NCBI GenBank assembly: GCA_900088475.1
Contig: FLMG01000154.1
Span: forward strand, 1 to 64,000
Direction: 5' to 3'
DNA: 64,000 nucleotides
DNA from: Hyphochytrium catenoides
Lineage: Eukaryota; Sar; Hyphochytriomycetes; Hyphochytriales; Hyphochytriaceae
Shown here: in pieces, positions 48,001-59,700 of the stretch
How positions within the stretch are numbered: position 1 is the stretch's first letter
How the letters are laid out: each line of letters begins with the position of its first letter
Notes under the pieces: model-generated
Told to the model about the DNA's origin: nothing
What the model saw: the letters and a program-made list of their open reading frames with translations, nothing else
The model's database searches: none
Translations under genes and position numbers: made by a program

Positions 48001-49855
48001 TAAGAACAGCACTGAAATGTACCGAAGCTCAGAACGGACACCCAGGCAACAGCAAAGTGGAGATATGAAGACTTCGCGACGGCATGAGCTGTTGAGTTTG
48101 GGGATGGCTACCTCCTCCGTCTCGGGATCTTGTTCCACATCACCTGATGGCCAGATGTGAGCCTCGGTCCTGCCTCTGCCATAGTTACAATGCCCCTTCG
48201 TAATGGCGAGTACCCTACCGAACCCTGCTGAAGCGTGGCATTAGAATACCGGGGGGGCCAGGGGCCAAGAGGAAGAGAGAAAAAAGAGAAGAGAGAGAGA
48301 AGAGGGAGGGAGAGGAGTAACCTTGAGCTTTCAAGATTTGATGGGAAGACGGTCATGGGATGGTTTTCCCACTACACTCTTTCACCTGCATCAGAAGGTG
48401 ATGATGATGCCCGAGAAGAAAGATTTGTGGCTATCTCCAATGCTCTTCCCAGGGCCCGCGGAACTTCGTCTTTCAGCGGGTGGCAGCGTTGAGCGGAAGC
48501 ATCTGCCAATGAATTGAGAGCCTGCAGAAGCTGTGGGCGAGCCGTTGAGCAGGGTGCTGTGATAGGGGCTGTGCCTACAGTCGAAGCCATGGAGGGTGGT
48601 GGCCAGGTAACGGACGGGAATGCTCAGAAGCAGCGAAGAGTCCCGTGGCAAGCCCCAGGGTAAAGAGAGACAGTGCACCAAGGAAGAAGGAACTCTTTCA
48701 AAGTAGCAGAGAGGGAACTGTCAAAGGAAGGCAAGCATTGAGTGCCAAGAAGCAACCCGTGTCAACCTTGAAAGAGGCAGAGCAGGAAAGGAGTTAGCAA
48801 GCCGAAGCAAAACAGTCAACAGTACTATCATCAACGATGACAAACGAAGGGAAGAAAAGGGGAGGATACTTCTTCTTTGTACATCATCTCGCTCTTGCCT
48901 TGTCCTTTTTGGATGACTTCCCAAGCCACCACCGGGATGACACGCTCCTCTCTCAACTCTAGCGCTCGGACCACAGAGGAGAACGTCAACAAGCTAATCT
49001 TAGGATCTCCCAGCTCGATCAGGAGCTCGATCAGCTTGTCTACTCCGTGGCATACGCCTCTTACTTCATCAGGAGAGAGCGTCTCGTCCACCACCAGCAC
49101 GAGGTTCGAGCAGGAGATAGGACATGACCGTGTAGAGGCAGAACCTATGTAGAGGTGATAAGTGCGGAGTAAGTGAGCAAGAAGCGGGAAAGTGAGACGA
49201 AAGGAGGGAAAGGTTGATAGATCAAAGAAGTGAGATGGGGTTAAGATACAAAGAGTTCTTCACTAGCCAGACCAGCAGGACGAGATAAGGAGCAAGGATC
49301 GACTGTCCTGGGCTCCTTGGGAGACTATAGGGCTTGGCCTCCTTCTTAGACTATAGGGGTTGACCAAGAAGGATCGGCAGCCATAGAGGGCCATCGGTGA
49401 CTATGTATCAGCTTACTCTGTCTCTGCTGGCCTCCACTATTGCTGCCGTGATGCCCAGAGCCATAGAAGCACCAGTCAGACACTTTCCTCAGCTCTGGGA
49501 AGAGCTCTGCAAAGCTAGTATGAGTCTTCCTATCGAGAAGAGCCGGCGACCAGCGAGGGTTCACGGCGTGACACACCGCACAGGCCCAAGATCCGACAAC
49601 GCCATCCACAACGCGACATTGCCCGCTAATAAAAGCACCACAGGCGGAGCACGAGGGCGGAGCTCCGGAGCCATCAACTCCCTGAGAAACGTTGTGAACG
49701 CAGGGGATGTTGGCCTCATTGCTCTGGGTACAACTGGCAAGGCCTACAGCGGAGAGAGGAGAAAGAATAAAGCCGAATGGAAAGGAAAGGTCTGAAGTGG
49801 ACGAGGCAAAGGGAGAAGGAAAGCAATCGCTAGTAAGCTGGAGTGCGTCTGCCAT
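45095..49855 (-). CDS. SEC23: Sec23-like COPII coat protein, divergent
   Basis: Probable COPII inner-coat GTPase-activating subunit for ER-to-Golgi export. Suggested start is MADALQLTSDCFPSPF at 49855. The zinc finger reads PPSCSACGAFISG, then SWACAVCHAVN (about 49640-49560), followed by SFAELFPELRKVSDW. The trunk (von Willebrand-type) reads LVLVVDETLSPDEV (49110), then RVLAITKGHCNYGRG (48205) and NRVITDIICGGSSFFNI (47900). The helical region is in the 47430-46650 exon (AWLMARTAVRIALESKAWSK), followed by FYSFNPEFLLNAAREAD (46020). The gelsolin-like C-terminus ends DDPSFMEFISSLALGR at 45095, like the Sec23 tail. It lacks the usual Sec23 N-terminal motif and is quite diverged. Several exon borders are unresolved. 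Confidence 0.72.
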
Positions 49856-50677
49856 GTTCCTACGCCCACGAGAGCCTTCCACAGTCTCCTTGTCCCTCAT
49901 TGTCCGAAGTACAATCTCCACCCAGATCTAGTTCTAGGCGCCATAGCAGTACGAGGCCGCGGATCCAGCTCCTAGGATCTTATCATCAACATGGAAGCCT
50001 CAGATATGAAGATCCGATGAGATTTCTCTCTCTCTCTTGAACTTCAACAGCTTCTTCAATGTACTCGGGACGTTAGCGGCTGCATTAGGCTCAGCTAATG
50101 AGCATTCTGATGAGAATCTGAAGTCCCTTTCCTCCTCCTCCTTATCGGGAAGGCAGAGACCGGCGCTCGATGGGAGGAGGGGCAGATATGTTTGATTGAT
50201 AGCTTCAATGGCCTTCTACATCGCGTACAACGCAATGTGAGAGACACAATGAGGTGTTTATTGGTCCCCTGATGATGGTTGAAGAGCTTGTGCTGCACTG
50301 CAGCGAGGGCGACGATGATATGTAGAGCAGCTATTGCGTGGGAGCAAAAGAAGAGAATCTGCCAGCAAGCAACAGCATCGCTTTGTTGAGAATGTATTAG
50401 CGTTACTTGAGCGGAATAAACCAGTGTGTGACCGTCAAGGAGGTGAAAGGTTAAATAAATATGAGCGAGCGTGGCCTCCTACGCCAGTAGTCAGAGCTTA
50501 GGGGACATGGGCGGGCCATCAACAGTGGATCCCACAGCTCCGACCAAAGCTCCTTGCCTGCAGGTAGGACTTCAGATAGCCGCGCGAGCTTTTCTCTTCT
50601 TAAGTGTCACGCGCATCTGCAACGCCAGACATCATGTGCTGCTGTTGCCTAGAGACGTTCTTGAATGACCAACCAGG
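49856..50677. other. Spacer between SEC23 and TMEM17 genes
   Basis: Both flanking genes are on the minus strand. No gene was supported here; the left end should include the SEC23 promoter. Confidence 0.3.
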
Positions 50678-51625
50678 CTATAAGCCAGACCTGTGAGGGT
50701 TCGTGCTTATCTCTTCCTGCTGGCACATTCTATAAAAGGAGGCAGTCTTCCTTGTGATGAGGTCTCTCAGTGCCAGGGAACCAAAGAGCAGCTCCATCAC
50801 CTGCCTCCCACGGTCCCAAATGTTGAGTTAGAATGAGGAGGTGATAGCGCTACAGAGGATCAGAAAGCGAGACCGAGCAAAGGAGCCAAAGCCTAGAGTG
50901 AGCTGTGCTCAAAGTCAAAATATATCAGGAGGAAAGTGGGGATACAAGGCATGTCCTTACTCTAATCTTCGTCCTCCTCTCGTCTAGCACTTACCAGGAA
51001 GACGATAAAGATGGTGGAGGCAATAGAGTCCAAAGGGAAGAGATTTTCAGCAAAGAATCCCAAGAAAAGTGTGAAGGGCAGCTGCAGGAGAAGGGAAAGA
51101 CCTAGAAATCCTATCAGCTGAGGGGTCTGCAAAGCGCGAGAGGCCACTGTTAACTATTGCCTAGAGGAGCTTATCAGGGACTGGATGCCTACGTACTCTT
51201 TGCTGCAAGTTCCCTTTGTACCCGAACCAAAGACGAACGGCATCGGAGAGCAGGGCCGCGCAGAATACTGGGACTTGTAGTGATCGATTGATGCCGTGAT
51301 AGTAGACATAGTTGAGCAGCTAGGGAACACCATAGAGAGGAAACCTATGAGACGAACGGAGACCAAGCGCGGGAGAGAACATGAGGGGAAAGATGGAACC
51401 GGAGGCCGTGGCTTTACCTTGTACCGGAGAACGGCTGCGTAGGAAACAAAGTAGAGACATGAATAGACCACGTTGAAATAAAGTAGCACTTGCAAGGGAA
51501 GGTTGGAGCCATTTGCGACGTAGAGGACTGCCACGAAGAGAGAGCGCGTTATTCAGATGATCACGTTCAGGTACAAACTCAAGAAGGGATGGCTTACGTG
51601 GCTTTTTTACACCCGCTCTATTCAT
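50678..51625 (-). CDS. TMEM17: Ciliary transition-zone membrane protein TMEM17
   Basis: Four-pass membrane protein of the MKS/B9 module at the ciliary transition zone. Five exons join: MNRAGVKKP at 51625; then LLYVANGSNLPLQVLLYFNV to VLRYK; then LLNYVYYHGINRSLQVPVF with SDAVRLWFGYKGNLQQR; then TPQLIGFLGLSLLLQLPFTL with FFAENLFPLDSIASTIFIVF; and last VMELLFGSLALRDLITRK ending at TAG 50678-50680. LPLQ..LYFN, the charged RLWFGYKGNLQQR bridge, LSLLLQLP and the FPLD..A..IF segment are the TMEM17 pattern; TMEM216 is the nearest alternative. About 165 residues. It implies the organism builds a cilium. Confidence 0.83.
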
Positions 51626-52374
51626 TGTAAGCGATGCGGCTGACGGAGAGGCTTGGAGACTAGTCTAAAGCGGACGCTTGAATGCCCAGTGCAATTGCCG
51701 CTCTCTCTCTCTGACTCCTTAGCACCATGAAAGCCCGGGCCATGGACTGAGTCTTCTAAATCGATCCAGACTCACAACCATTACCTCCAGCTATAGTCCA
51801 CGGAGCCCATAAGGTAATCAACTAGCAGCCTTACGTGCTGAAGGCCCCTCAGGCGGCGGCAGCGACACCGGACCTTCCTTCTGCATAGGTCGACAGCATG
51901 AGTGCATCACTCCTAGAGTCTCGAAAGACGGCGATCGCTCAGCGCGGAGGCAAAGAGACAAGCATCAGCAGACCCAATAAACCCAATAATATCTCTGTCG
52001 TTTCGTCCGTCCCGTGGAATCAGAGATATGATCTACAATCAATAATCATTAATGGCGTCATCATCATAGTGACCTGCAGAACTGCAGAATAGAAGAAGAA
52101 ACTCGTTATCTGAAAACTTCAAATATCCCGTTGTCATGTCAACAGCACTCATCCCCGAGGTGGAGGGTAGAGCCTTGCATGAGGCGCTATGATAAGGGTT
52201 GTAGCGCTTTAAGTGGCTTGAGTAGGTCGGAGTTCCAGCGTTTGCGTGAATGGGGCAAGCTTCTTAAGCCCTCGGCGCACAATAGAAAGCACTATTTGGC
52301 GAGAGAGTAGAAACAGCGTGCTTCACTCCGCGATAGGGTTTCTAGGGGGAAGTGCTCTACCCTGTCAAGGAGAC
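51626..52374. other. Divergent spacer between TMEM17 and ARP8
   Basis: Presumed promoters for both flanking genes. A 64-residue plus-strand frame at 51901-52092 is open but has no support. Confidence 0.3.
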
Positions 52375-55300
52375 ATGTCTGTCAGATCGGGAAAGGAGCG
52401 TGACCTGGGGAAGGATGTTGTGGTCATTCAACCAGGATCCTCTACTCTTAGGTAGGTCAATCAATCCATTGTGTCACCTTCCCCATAAACAGCATGTTGC
52501 CTTACTGGATAAATCAGAATCGGTTTCGCCTCGAACGAGCGCCCTGTGGCGTTCCCGAGTTGTGTAGCTCGACGACTGCGGCCTGGGGCTGACAAGAGGC
52601 TTAAGAGAAAGCGGCAAAGGTAAGACTGCAAAGAAGAGAAAACAACCTAAGTACCGTGAAGGGGAGAATTGGGACCAAAGAAGATGTGTGGAGCGGCCAA
52701 ATATCAAGTCACAAGCGGAGGAGAGCTATTAGAGTTTGTGAAAGGGCGCTATACACGGAAAGCGGCTGTGCTTCCGCAGCAATGAGAAGCCACCTTTGGT
52801 GGCAGGAAAGTGTGAGGACTCCAAGTGAACCGACTTTAATATAAGAGAAGAAGATAAGCGGAAGTCAACAGTAAAATGAGTCAGAGGAAGCACAGCTAAC
52901 AAAGACGGGAGGAGGATGCCAGGAGAGAGCTCGTGGCACCCTAACCGGACTCCCTCCTGTTCTCCAGAAACCAAGAGATTGACATTGACTCTTTCGAAGT
53001 AGAGATGCTTCTCGCGTCCGGGGACGTAGTCAAGCAGCAGCTCATAGTCAGCAAACAGCTGAGGTCAGACTCATTAGTGGACAACGAAGGAATGAATGAG
53101 GTATCCATAAGGCCAAGGTTGCGTAGTGCGATACAACCTAAGGTACTGCGAATGGCCTAGGTGCGGACAGCAGGCGCTAATGACCAGACTGGAAGCAAAG
53201 ATAGGGAAGAGGCGGACGAGCTCAGGCACTCTCCGTCCGAATCGGCCGGGCAGTGGACAAGTGTAGATATGGAGCCAGACCATCTGTTTGGAGAAGACGC
53301 TGTCAACCTCAGGCCATCGGAGCCGTACATAGTTAGGTATAACACGGTACTCGCAGAATATTACCCTTCCTTTTGTAGACGGGTCTGAGCATTATTTCCG
53401 CATCCGGCTGCTCTATCTTCCTGTCAGTCGTACTTCTATTTGACCTTTAAGCGTGTTTGACATCCTCTCTGCTAGGTGGCCGTTCCGGCGAGGGTATTTA
53501 TCTGGTGTAGGACCTGACACTCAGTACGCGTCAAAGGAGGAGCTATTCCACGACATCGCTGCTCTTTTTGAAGAGGGTCTTGCTCATTGTGGATTAAGCA
53601 GAAAAGGATTACGGCAGATGAAGGTTCTCATAGTAATCCCTGATATTTATGATAAGAAAGAGGTGCGTACTCATGCATCTCGATGGTCTCTCCTTGAAGC
53701 TCACCTTGGTTCCTATGACAACTTATTCTTCAAGGCCCTAGATCTTGTACAGATATGTTCGGACCTTGGCTTCTGCGGTTTTACAATGTTTCAAGAGTCT
53801 GTTTGCACCAGTGCAGGTGAGAATACGCAGTCAGTCCGACGGCTCTCATGTCGGCGCACACGGCGCATACTTGGACGTTCCCATGTTGTCCTCAGTCTCC
53901 CCTCTCGGGCATCATATTTCGATCTCATTCGTCCTCCCTATTTTAGCTGCAGGACTAGTTACCTGTTGCGTTGTGGACGTCGGCTCTGAGTCAACTACCG
54001 TGAGCTGCGTAGACGAAGGCTCAGTGGTTCAAGGTCGGTCACGATCTAGTCTTTCCTCTCCACTAACGTAAAACTCTATACATTGAGGTTTGCACGTCTT
54101 CGGTGGTAGTCAATGGCCCTGCTTGGGCTTGGGTGGATTCTGACGGTTGCTTATTGTTTCACTGGCAGGCGCGAGCTGGTTCTTGCCGTATGGAGGTGAC
54201 GACATCACGAACACATTGTTTGCCCTTCTTAAGAAACAAGAACTCCTTACCTCTCCGTTAAGGGTGCGAACGAAATTTCCTTCTTTGTCACCCCATCTAC
54301 TTTAGTTCCTTACCTACCTGCTATGGCAGGATTTGGACATGAATAAGGAGTACGATCGTGCGCTCTTCAGCACCATCAAGGAGAAACTCTGCCATCTACA
54401 GCAGCCGACCTCTGATCCCGCCATTAACATCTACTACCGAAAAGATGCGTCGAGCTCTGACGATTCTGTGCCCATACATGTGATATCCTCGTAAGCCAGT
54501 GTCCACTCTGCCCCTGGCCGCTATACACTATACCTATATCCCTGCCACAAATGTTGCAGCCTTAGGCTGCTCCCGATTTTCATCTTTAGTGATACCCTGT
54601 CCTGCCGTTCACAGTCGTATTCCATGACCTCCATTCCCCTGAACTAACGACCACCTCCCTACTCACCGCATCTTTTCTGCTGTAGTGAGGACTACGTTAT
54701 AGCAGCGAACGCCTATTTCTATCCTGATGTTCTCTTGAAGTTAGATAACACCTCACGATTTGGCTTCGGCTGGCGCACTCCTGCAACGGAAGGCACTATG
54801 TCGCATGGCATCTCTATAGAGGAGTCTACCTATCCAACCCTAAAGAACCCATCGCATGCAAGGGAGGACGTGCTCCCTTCTCACAGAGCCACCTCCTGGC
54901 CCAACCCAGCTGTAGAACGTCAAGGTTCCTTTCCTGTCCCTTTCTGACTTTCACCTAACTTCTAAAGTCTTCTCCTTACAACGTGCAGAACGGCTGGCAG
55001 CGATGGAAGATGGTCTTTCGCCCTCTCGAAGTGGGGACATGTTCTTTGCCAACAACCTTCTATCAGATGATATACAAGGCAGCGAAGGTCGGACCAAAGA
55101 TATTAGTACAGGATCCTCGTCCACCTAACAAGCTTCTTTTGCAGCCATTGTGGCACAGCAGATGGAAGTTGACACCAGTAAAATAACCATCAAAGAGGAA
55201 GAGCCCGAGGCTCGACCCGCCAAGACAAAGCAAGTCACATCCTTAGACAGCCTCAAAGCCATTGATGAGGCCATCTTCCGCTGTATCTGGAAGACGGAGA

Positions 55301-55854
55301 GCTACAAGACGGACTATAGAAAGAAGTTCTTTCGAAATATCCTTTTCTCGGGGGGTGGATCCTTGGCCAATGGTTTTGCTAGCGTGCTGGAGATGAGGTA
55401 CGTAGAAAGGTGCCAGCGATCCACCAGGGTCACTAGATGCGAAGCTGGTTGCAAGGTCATATATAGCGCCACTAGAAGGCACTTCGAATACTGATCTAGC
55501 ATAGGACAGCGATAGCGTAGTACTATCAACCACAAACGCCAGGTCTAACTTCTGGCCGATCAGGATTCAAGATAGAATCAAAGGAAAGGGGAAGAGCTCA
55601 CCTTTCCCTGTTCGCGTCAAGCACAATCCCCGAAACTTGAGCCCCCAAGAAGCTTCATGGTCGGTTGCCGATAATAAGCTGGCGTCTGATTAGCAGAGTC
55701 TAACCCTAGTCCCTTACTGCTACCCCATCGCTGCAGGAGTGGAGCGGCCATCTTAGGATCACTCGAAAGCACTGCAGAAGTGGTGATCGAAGTGAAAGAA
55801 TGGCAGCAGAAGGGTCAGACTGTCCTTAGGGAAAAACTACCCTTCGCTTGGTAG
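52375..55854 (+). CDS. ARP8: Actin-related protein 8 (INO80 complex)
   Basis: Nuclear actin-fold subunit of the INO80 chromatin remodeller. Exon 1 (52375-52451) encodes MSVRSGKERDLGKDVVVIQP and GSSTLR, the ARP8 start, joining IGFASNERPVAFPSCVARRL. Then QEIDIDSFEVEMLLASGD (52977), DHLFGEDAVNLRPSEPYIVR (53280), WPFRRGYLSGVGP (53478), KVLIVIPDIYDKKEV (53620), GFCGFTMFQESVCTSAG (53770), CVVDVGSESTTVSCVDEG (53966), SWFLPYGGDDITNTLFALL (54177), the long acidic exon with NILFSGGGSLANGFASVLE (55335), VRVKHNPRNLSPQEASW (55610) and SGAAILGSLESTAEVVIEV (55738). It ends KLPFAW; ARP8 proteins characteristically end FVW. Confidence 0.9.
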
Positions 55855-56551
55855 AAAAGCTAGAGGCCTTCAACCTTCTGAAATTTGGCAGGGATTGCTT
55901 GCCGACTGAAAATAGAGCGATACTTAGGAAGGAGGTATCAATGACTATCCCCACATCAAGTGATGATACGGATGTCGTCGTGTACGCAGACGGGATACCA
56001 GCCCAGGGACAAACATCTCTTCTCGCTCATCACAGCCTCCACCTTGGTCTCCACAAGGATCCACCGACATGCTGCTCGCTTCTTCATTTCGCTGTACAAG
56101 TAACAGCGTGTATCCCGTCTCGCATCACGGTTAAGGAACAACCAAGAAACAAGAAATGGTTATTCAGAATAAGTAGGCTAATTGTTCGTTGCATCAGGAA
56201 CCTATACAGTCCTTTCACGGATAAGACACCAAATAAACAGACTGAAGAGCGAAAGGACGTCTTGATGTTACAGTAAGCTCTATGCAATTGAAAAGGGCCA
56301 TAAACTTTGTATGAGCGCGTAATCGCTGATCAGTGACGATGAGACATGAGAGAGCTCCGCCGTCGACCGCTCTGACTACTAGCGCTGTACTTCTTTCCTA
56401 CGTAAGAGTTCTTGCCTATTATACGAGTACTCATGAGAGCTAAGACAGGAAGATACCATCGGAGTTCGCCAGTCTGACGCCGAAGCTGGGGAGGCATAGC
56501 CCGACGTTTCGGTCAAAAGATAACAAGCAAGTAGCTACATTTCTTCACACG
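55855..56551. other. Spacer between ARP8 and the dynein light chain gene
   Basis: A 142-residue plus-strand frame starts 6 bases before the ARP8 stop in another frame and runs to 56276 without a recognisable domain. I treat it as chance. The right part should hold the dynein light chain promoter. Confidence 0.25.
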
Positions 56552-56931
56552 ATGAGCGACCCTGAACACCAAGAGTGGAAACATATGTTTGGGTGTAAGG
56601 TAAAGACACCCATTGACATGCCAGATGATATCTTCATGGACGCCATCAACGTCTCCACAAAGTATATCAGCGAGCTTCCCGACGCAGACTGGGATAGCAA
56701 AGGCCAAGAGGTAACATTAGAGTAAGAAAGACGCTCAAATCCCAGCTTTCTGAGGCCAGTTCTTACTTGCAGGTAGTCCAGAAGATCAAGAGAGACATGG
56801 ACAATCGATGGGAACGGAACTGGCACGTTGTGGTCGGTCACAGCTTCGGTTCGTTTGTGACGCACGAGACCAAGAGATTCCTCTACTTCTACTTTAACGA
56901 CAAAGCGGTTCTGCTCTTCAAAGCAGGATAG
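56552..56931 (+). CDS. LC8-family dynein light chain (axonemal DNAL4-like)
   Basis: A 105-residue protein in two exons (56552-56710 and 56773-56931), starting [22 protein letters not shown]8-family features: [56 protein letters not shown] and a C-terminal KAVLLFKAG. Length and the N-terminal extension before DMP are closer to axonemal DNAL4 than to 89-residue cytosolic LC8, but I cannot exclude another LC8 paralogue. It would dimerise and bind dynein intermediate chains. With TMEM17 nearby, it supports a motile flagellum. The 62-base intron is typical here. Confidence 0.9.
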
Positions 56932-57143
56932 ACGATGCCGGATACCCTTGTCTGCCTGGATGCGAGAGTCACGTCTGAAGGGCTAGCGAAGGGTGTCGAT
57001 AAATGTGCCTTGTAAACTACGAAGTGCTATCTGTGATTTCTTCTGCTTAAACTCTATAGCACAGCCAACATAGCATGTGGGAACAGTTGCGTTGCCTGGA
57101 ATTTGTGCGCGGACCCTCTCTTTGGGAGGCGAGCTTTCTACCT

Positions 57144-58451
57144 TTAGTCAGTTATGATCACACACTGCTCGCTTCCTGGGTATGATGGTAATTGGAGATT
57201 GTACTTGGACGCAATGGTCCTGGGAGTGCGCCAGACGGTGAGAGTAGCCCATTGCATAACTACGACAGAGATGTACGTACGGTGGTACAAAGCGGCCTCC
57301 TAGGTAATGGTATTTGCCCTTGAATTGGCGAGCACATTCCTTCGGTGCAGTCAGCGAGACCAGCATCTGGGGCATAAGACCTGTCCCGGACATATCGCCT
57401 GAACAGTCGGATTGCATTACAAAAACGTCTGACAACTATCCCCGTAGACTAAACGCGCTAAAGAAGGTACCTTGTTCAACGTCCCATCCGGAAGGGACAT
57501 CAATGGAAGCAATGTCAATTGTATAACGAGTTAACTCCTGGATAACCTTGTCGAACGGAGGCCGAAGCTCTCCCTTGAAGCTAGTTATCTATGAGATTCC
57601 TCGCGGAAGTACTTTTTCAAGATAGTGGCCTTACCTGAATCCGAATATAGCGTCGAGAACCAGGTGATACTCCCTGGCAGCCACCTCCCTAAATTGACTA
57701 GTTGAGGCTTTGACTGGCTCATGTCAATAAGTATATCTTACGCTGACGGTAGCTCGTCAAGCAAAGGAATCTTTAGCTGCTCCAGTTGTGCCACCAGGTT
57801 CTTGAAGAGTGATGTCATGTCAAAGTCAGACTTAGCCACCTGTGCGCGTTATTCTGCCTGGATTCTCACCGCAAACAATGGCTTGTTGGGTCTTTTGGGA
57901 TAAACGACTGTCGGATAGTAGCCAAAGTGCTGACCTGGTTGATTAGTTACACTCTCTAGGAGGAAGAGAAGATGGGCTCACCCAGAGGTGCCTTGCTGCT
58001 ACCAAACCATCACCCCTATGACACAGGCCATAAGTCGATGCTTTGCTGCAGATGCAGGGGTAGGTATCCTTACCCGTTATTGCCAGGCCCGCACACAATC
58101 AAGACCTTCTTGTTGAAAGGATAGCTCTTTTCAATTGCACATGCAACACTGAGGCCTATGACAGCACATTAGCCACTTACTAGATTTGAATTGTCACTAC
58201 TTACCAGCAAGTTCCATGAGCTGGTCAATGGAAAAACCCGGGCTTGACATAAGCTCGACGTCGATGGCTTGCGCTTCATCTTGGTTCAGATACTTCACCC
58301 CAGCGACGGTTGGACAAACACCAAAGTTAGCAGGTCTACCCAAAGCAATTTGGTTGAGCCCCGCCGAGCGAGCTTTGCCTGATATGAGTGACAGATAACA
58401 TATGATCCAGCAAACCAGGACACTCTTGTACACTCCAATAGAGGTGTCCAT
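57144..58451 (-). CDS. NAXE: NAD(P)HX epimerase (YjeF N-terminal domain)
   Basis: Repairs damaged NAD(P)H by epimerising R-NAD(P)HX. Starts [20 protein letters not shown] (58451), a hydrophobic targeting segment. Then [66 protein letters not shown] and [18 protein letters not shown] follow (57920-57870). The next part needs removal of 30 bases holding an in-frame TAA. Then [77 protein letters not shown] and YLGGRFVPP complete the domain. A short final exon ([18 protein letters not shown]) ends at TAA 57144-57146. All landmark segments of human NAXE are present in order, so it is probably functional. Confidence 0.9.
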
Positions 58452-59700
58452 GGCTGATTGACTGGGAGGCTGTATGACTACGAAGCGCTAAAGCGCGCTG
58501 CACATCCCTACCCGCATCCTTCCTTTGCCTTGCGCTTGTAACGAACAGTGTCGAATGTGGAAGATTTCCCTGCTGCACATAACATTGCGTGACAAAGCTG
58601 CCATGGACAACTACGCTTTGCTAAGAAGCTCTTGAATGCTTTGATCTACCTGCACACCGCACTCACACATGGATATCCTCCTTACCAGGTACCTTGGCCC
58701 TTGAGAAGGAGAGGTCCAGACGGTCTCCGGTAGAAGCCCTTTATGAGACAGGCACCACGCAGCATTTATATCCGTTTCTTATTGATCGGTAGCTCGGCAG
58801 ATTGAGGTTTTCAGTCAGCTCGCTTCTTGCTTGATCTCTGTAAAAATGGTCCCCTAGGCAGCCCAGCAGCATGCTTTCTGTTGAGAGTTGGCTCAGATGG
58901 GATTCTTGATTCTTGTCTCGGGTTCTTATTACAAGATCCGTGAAGCCGGTAGCGGTTATTCTGTTGAAGTTGTACTTGAACAGACTGAAATCTCAACTAA
59001 TCATCCTCGCCTTCTGATGATGTTTCTTCAGCTACTTCCACATCTTGCGCTCAAAATATATTCATCTTCAATCGCCAGGACCCAACCGCCAACCGTACAG
59101 ATCACTGACAACAATCGAAGCTTCGTGCGGGCAACAAGAAAGCCACGAGTCCGTGCCACGACCCGTTCACAGATCATAACGCAATTATGTCGAGCTCCTC
59201 TCTTAAAGCGATGATATCTTCAAAATCTGCAGAGCTCCAATCCTCCAGCCTTCAATCGCGAGGCCGTCAATCTCTTACGGCAAGCCGTGGCAGTCGTAGT
59301 ATAAGAAAGAGCCAAGCAGAGGGTAAATCTGTTTATTTACAGAGCTGATCGAGGGGAAAAACGGCTTCGGGCTTTACACTTTATGGAGCTCTTACTGTGC
59401 TTTTTCTGCCTTGATTTGCGACTTCTCCGAGTTCATTCTCGATAGAGGCCGAGGCTTATTGAAAAAGAACCTTTTGATTTGGATTTACGCCTCAGGAGAG
59501 ACTGAATCCGTCGCGAAGACGACGGAATTGGAGCTCCTAAGCGATTGCTTTAGCTTGCGTTGAAGGGATGAGCCCATTCATCCATTTTCCAGCTGCCTGC
59601 CAAGTCCTACTGAACAGTGCACGAGACCGTCCAGCGCTCGTTAACAGACGACCGGGCTTCGCCAGCGTTCCATATAAGAGTCTTAGCTCCCAACCCCGTG
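58452..59700. other. Spacer between NAXE and the F-box/beta-helix gene
   Basis: Divergent promoters are expected here. A 108-residue plus-strand frame at 58888-59214 (starting MAQMGFLILVSGSYY) has no recognisable domain and is not called. Nothing else was seen. Confidence 0.3.

Noticed and set aside
55848-56276. A 142-residue plus-strand frame after ARP8
   Set aside because: It begins inside the ARP8 C-terminus in another frame with no ATG at that point, and no domain is recognisable.
57849-57851. Reassignment of TAA as a sense codon
   Set aside because: PSMB5, MoaD, BCKDHA and NAXE itself all end naturally at TAA, so the in-frame TAA is better explained by a short intron or a sequence error.
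57144-58451. NAXE as a pseudogene
   Set aside because: All conserved segments and the final exon are intact, and only the 30-base insert carries a stop, bounded by GT and AG.
58888-59214. A 108-residue plus-strand frame between NAXE and the F-box gene
   Set aside because: No recognisable family, and the composition is like intergenic sequence.
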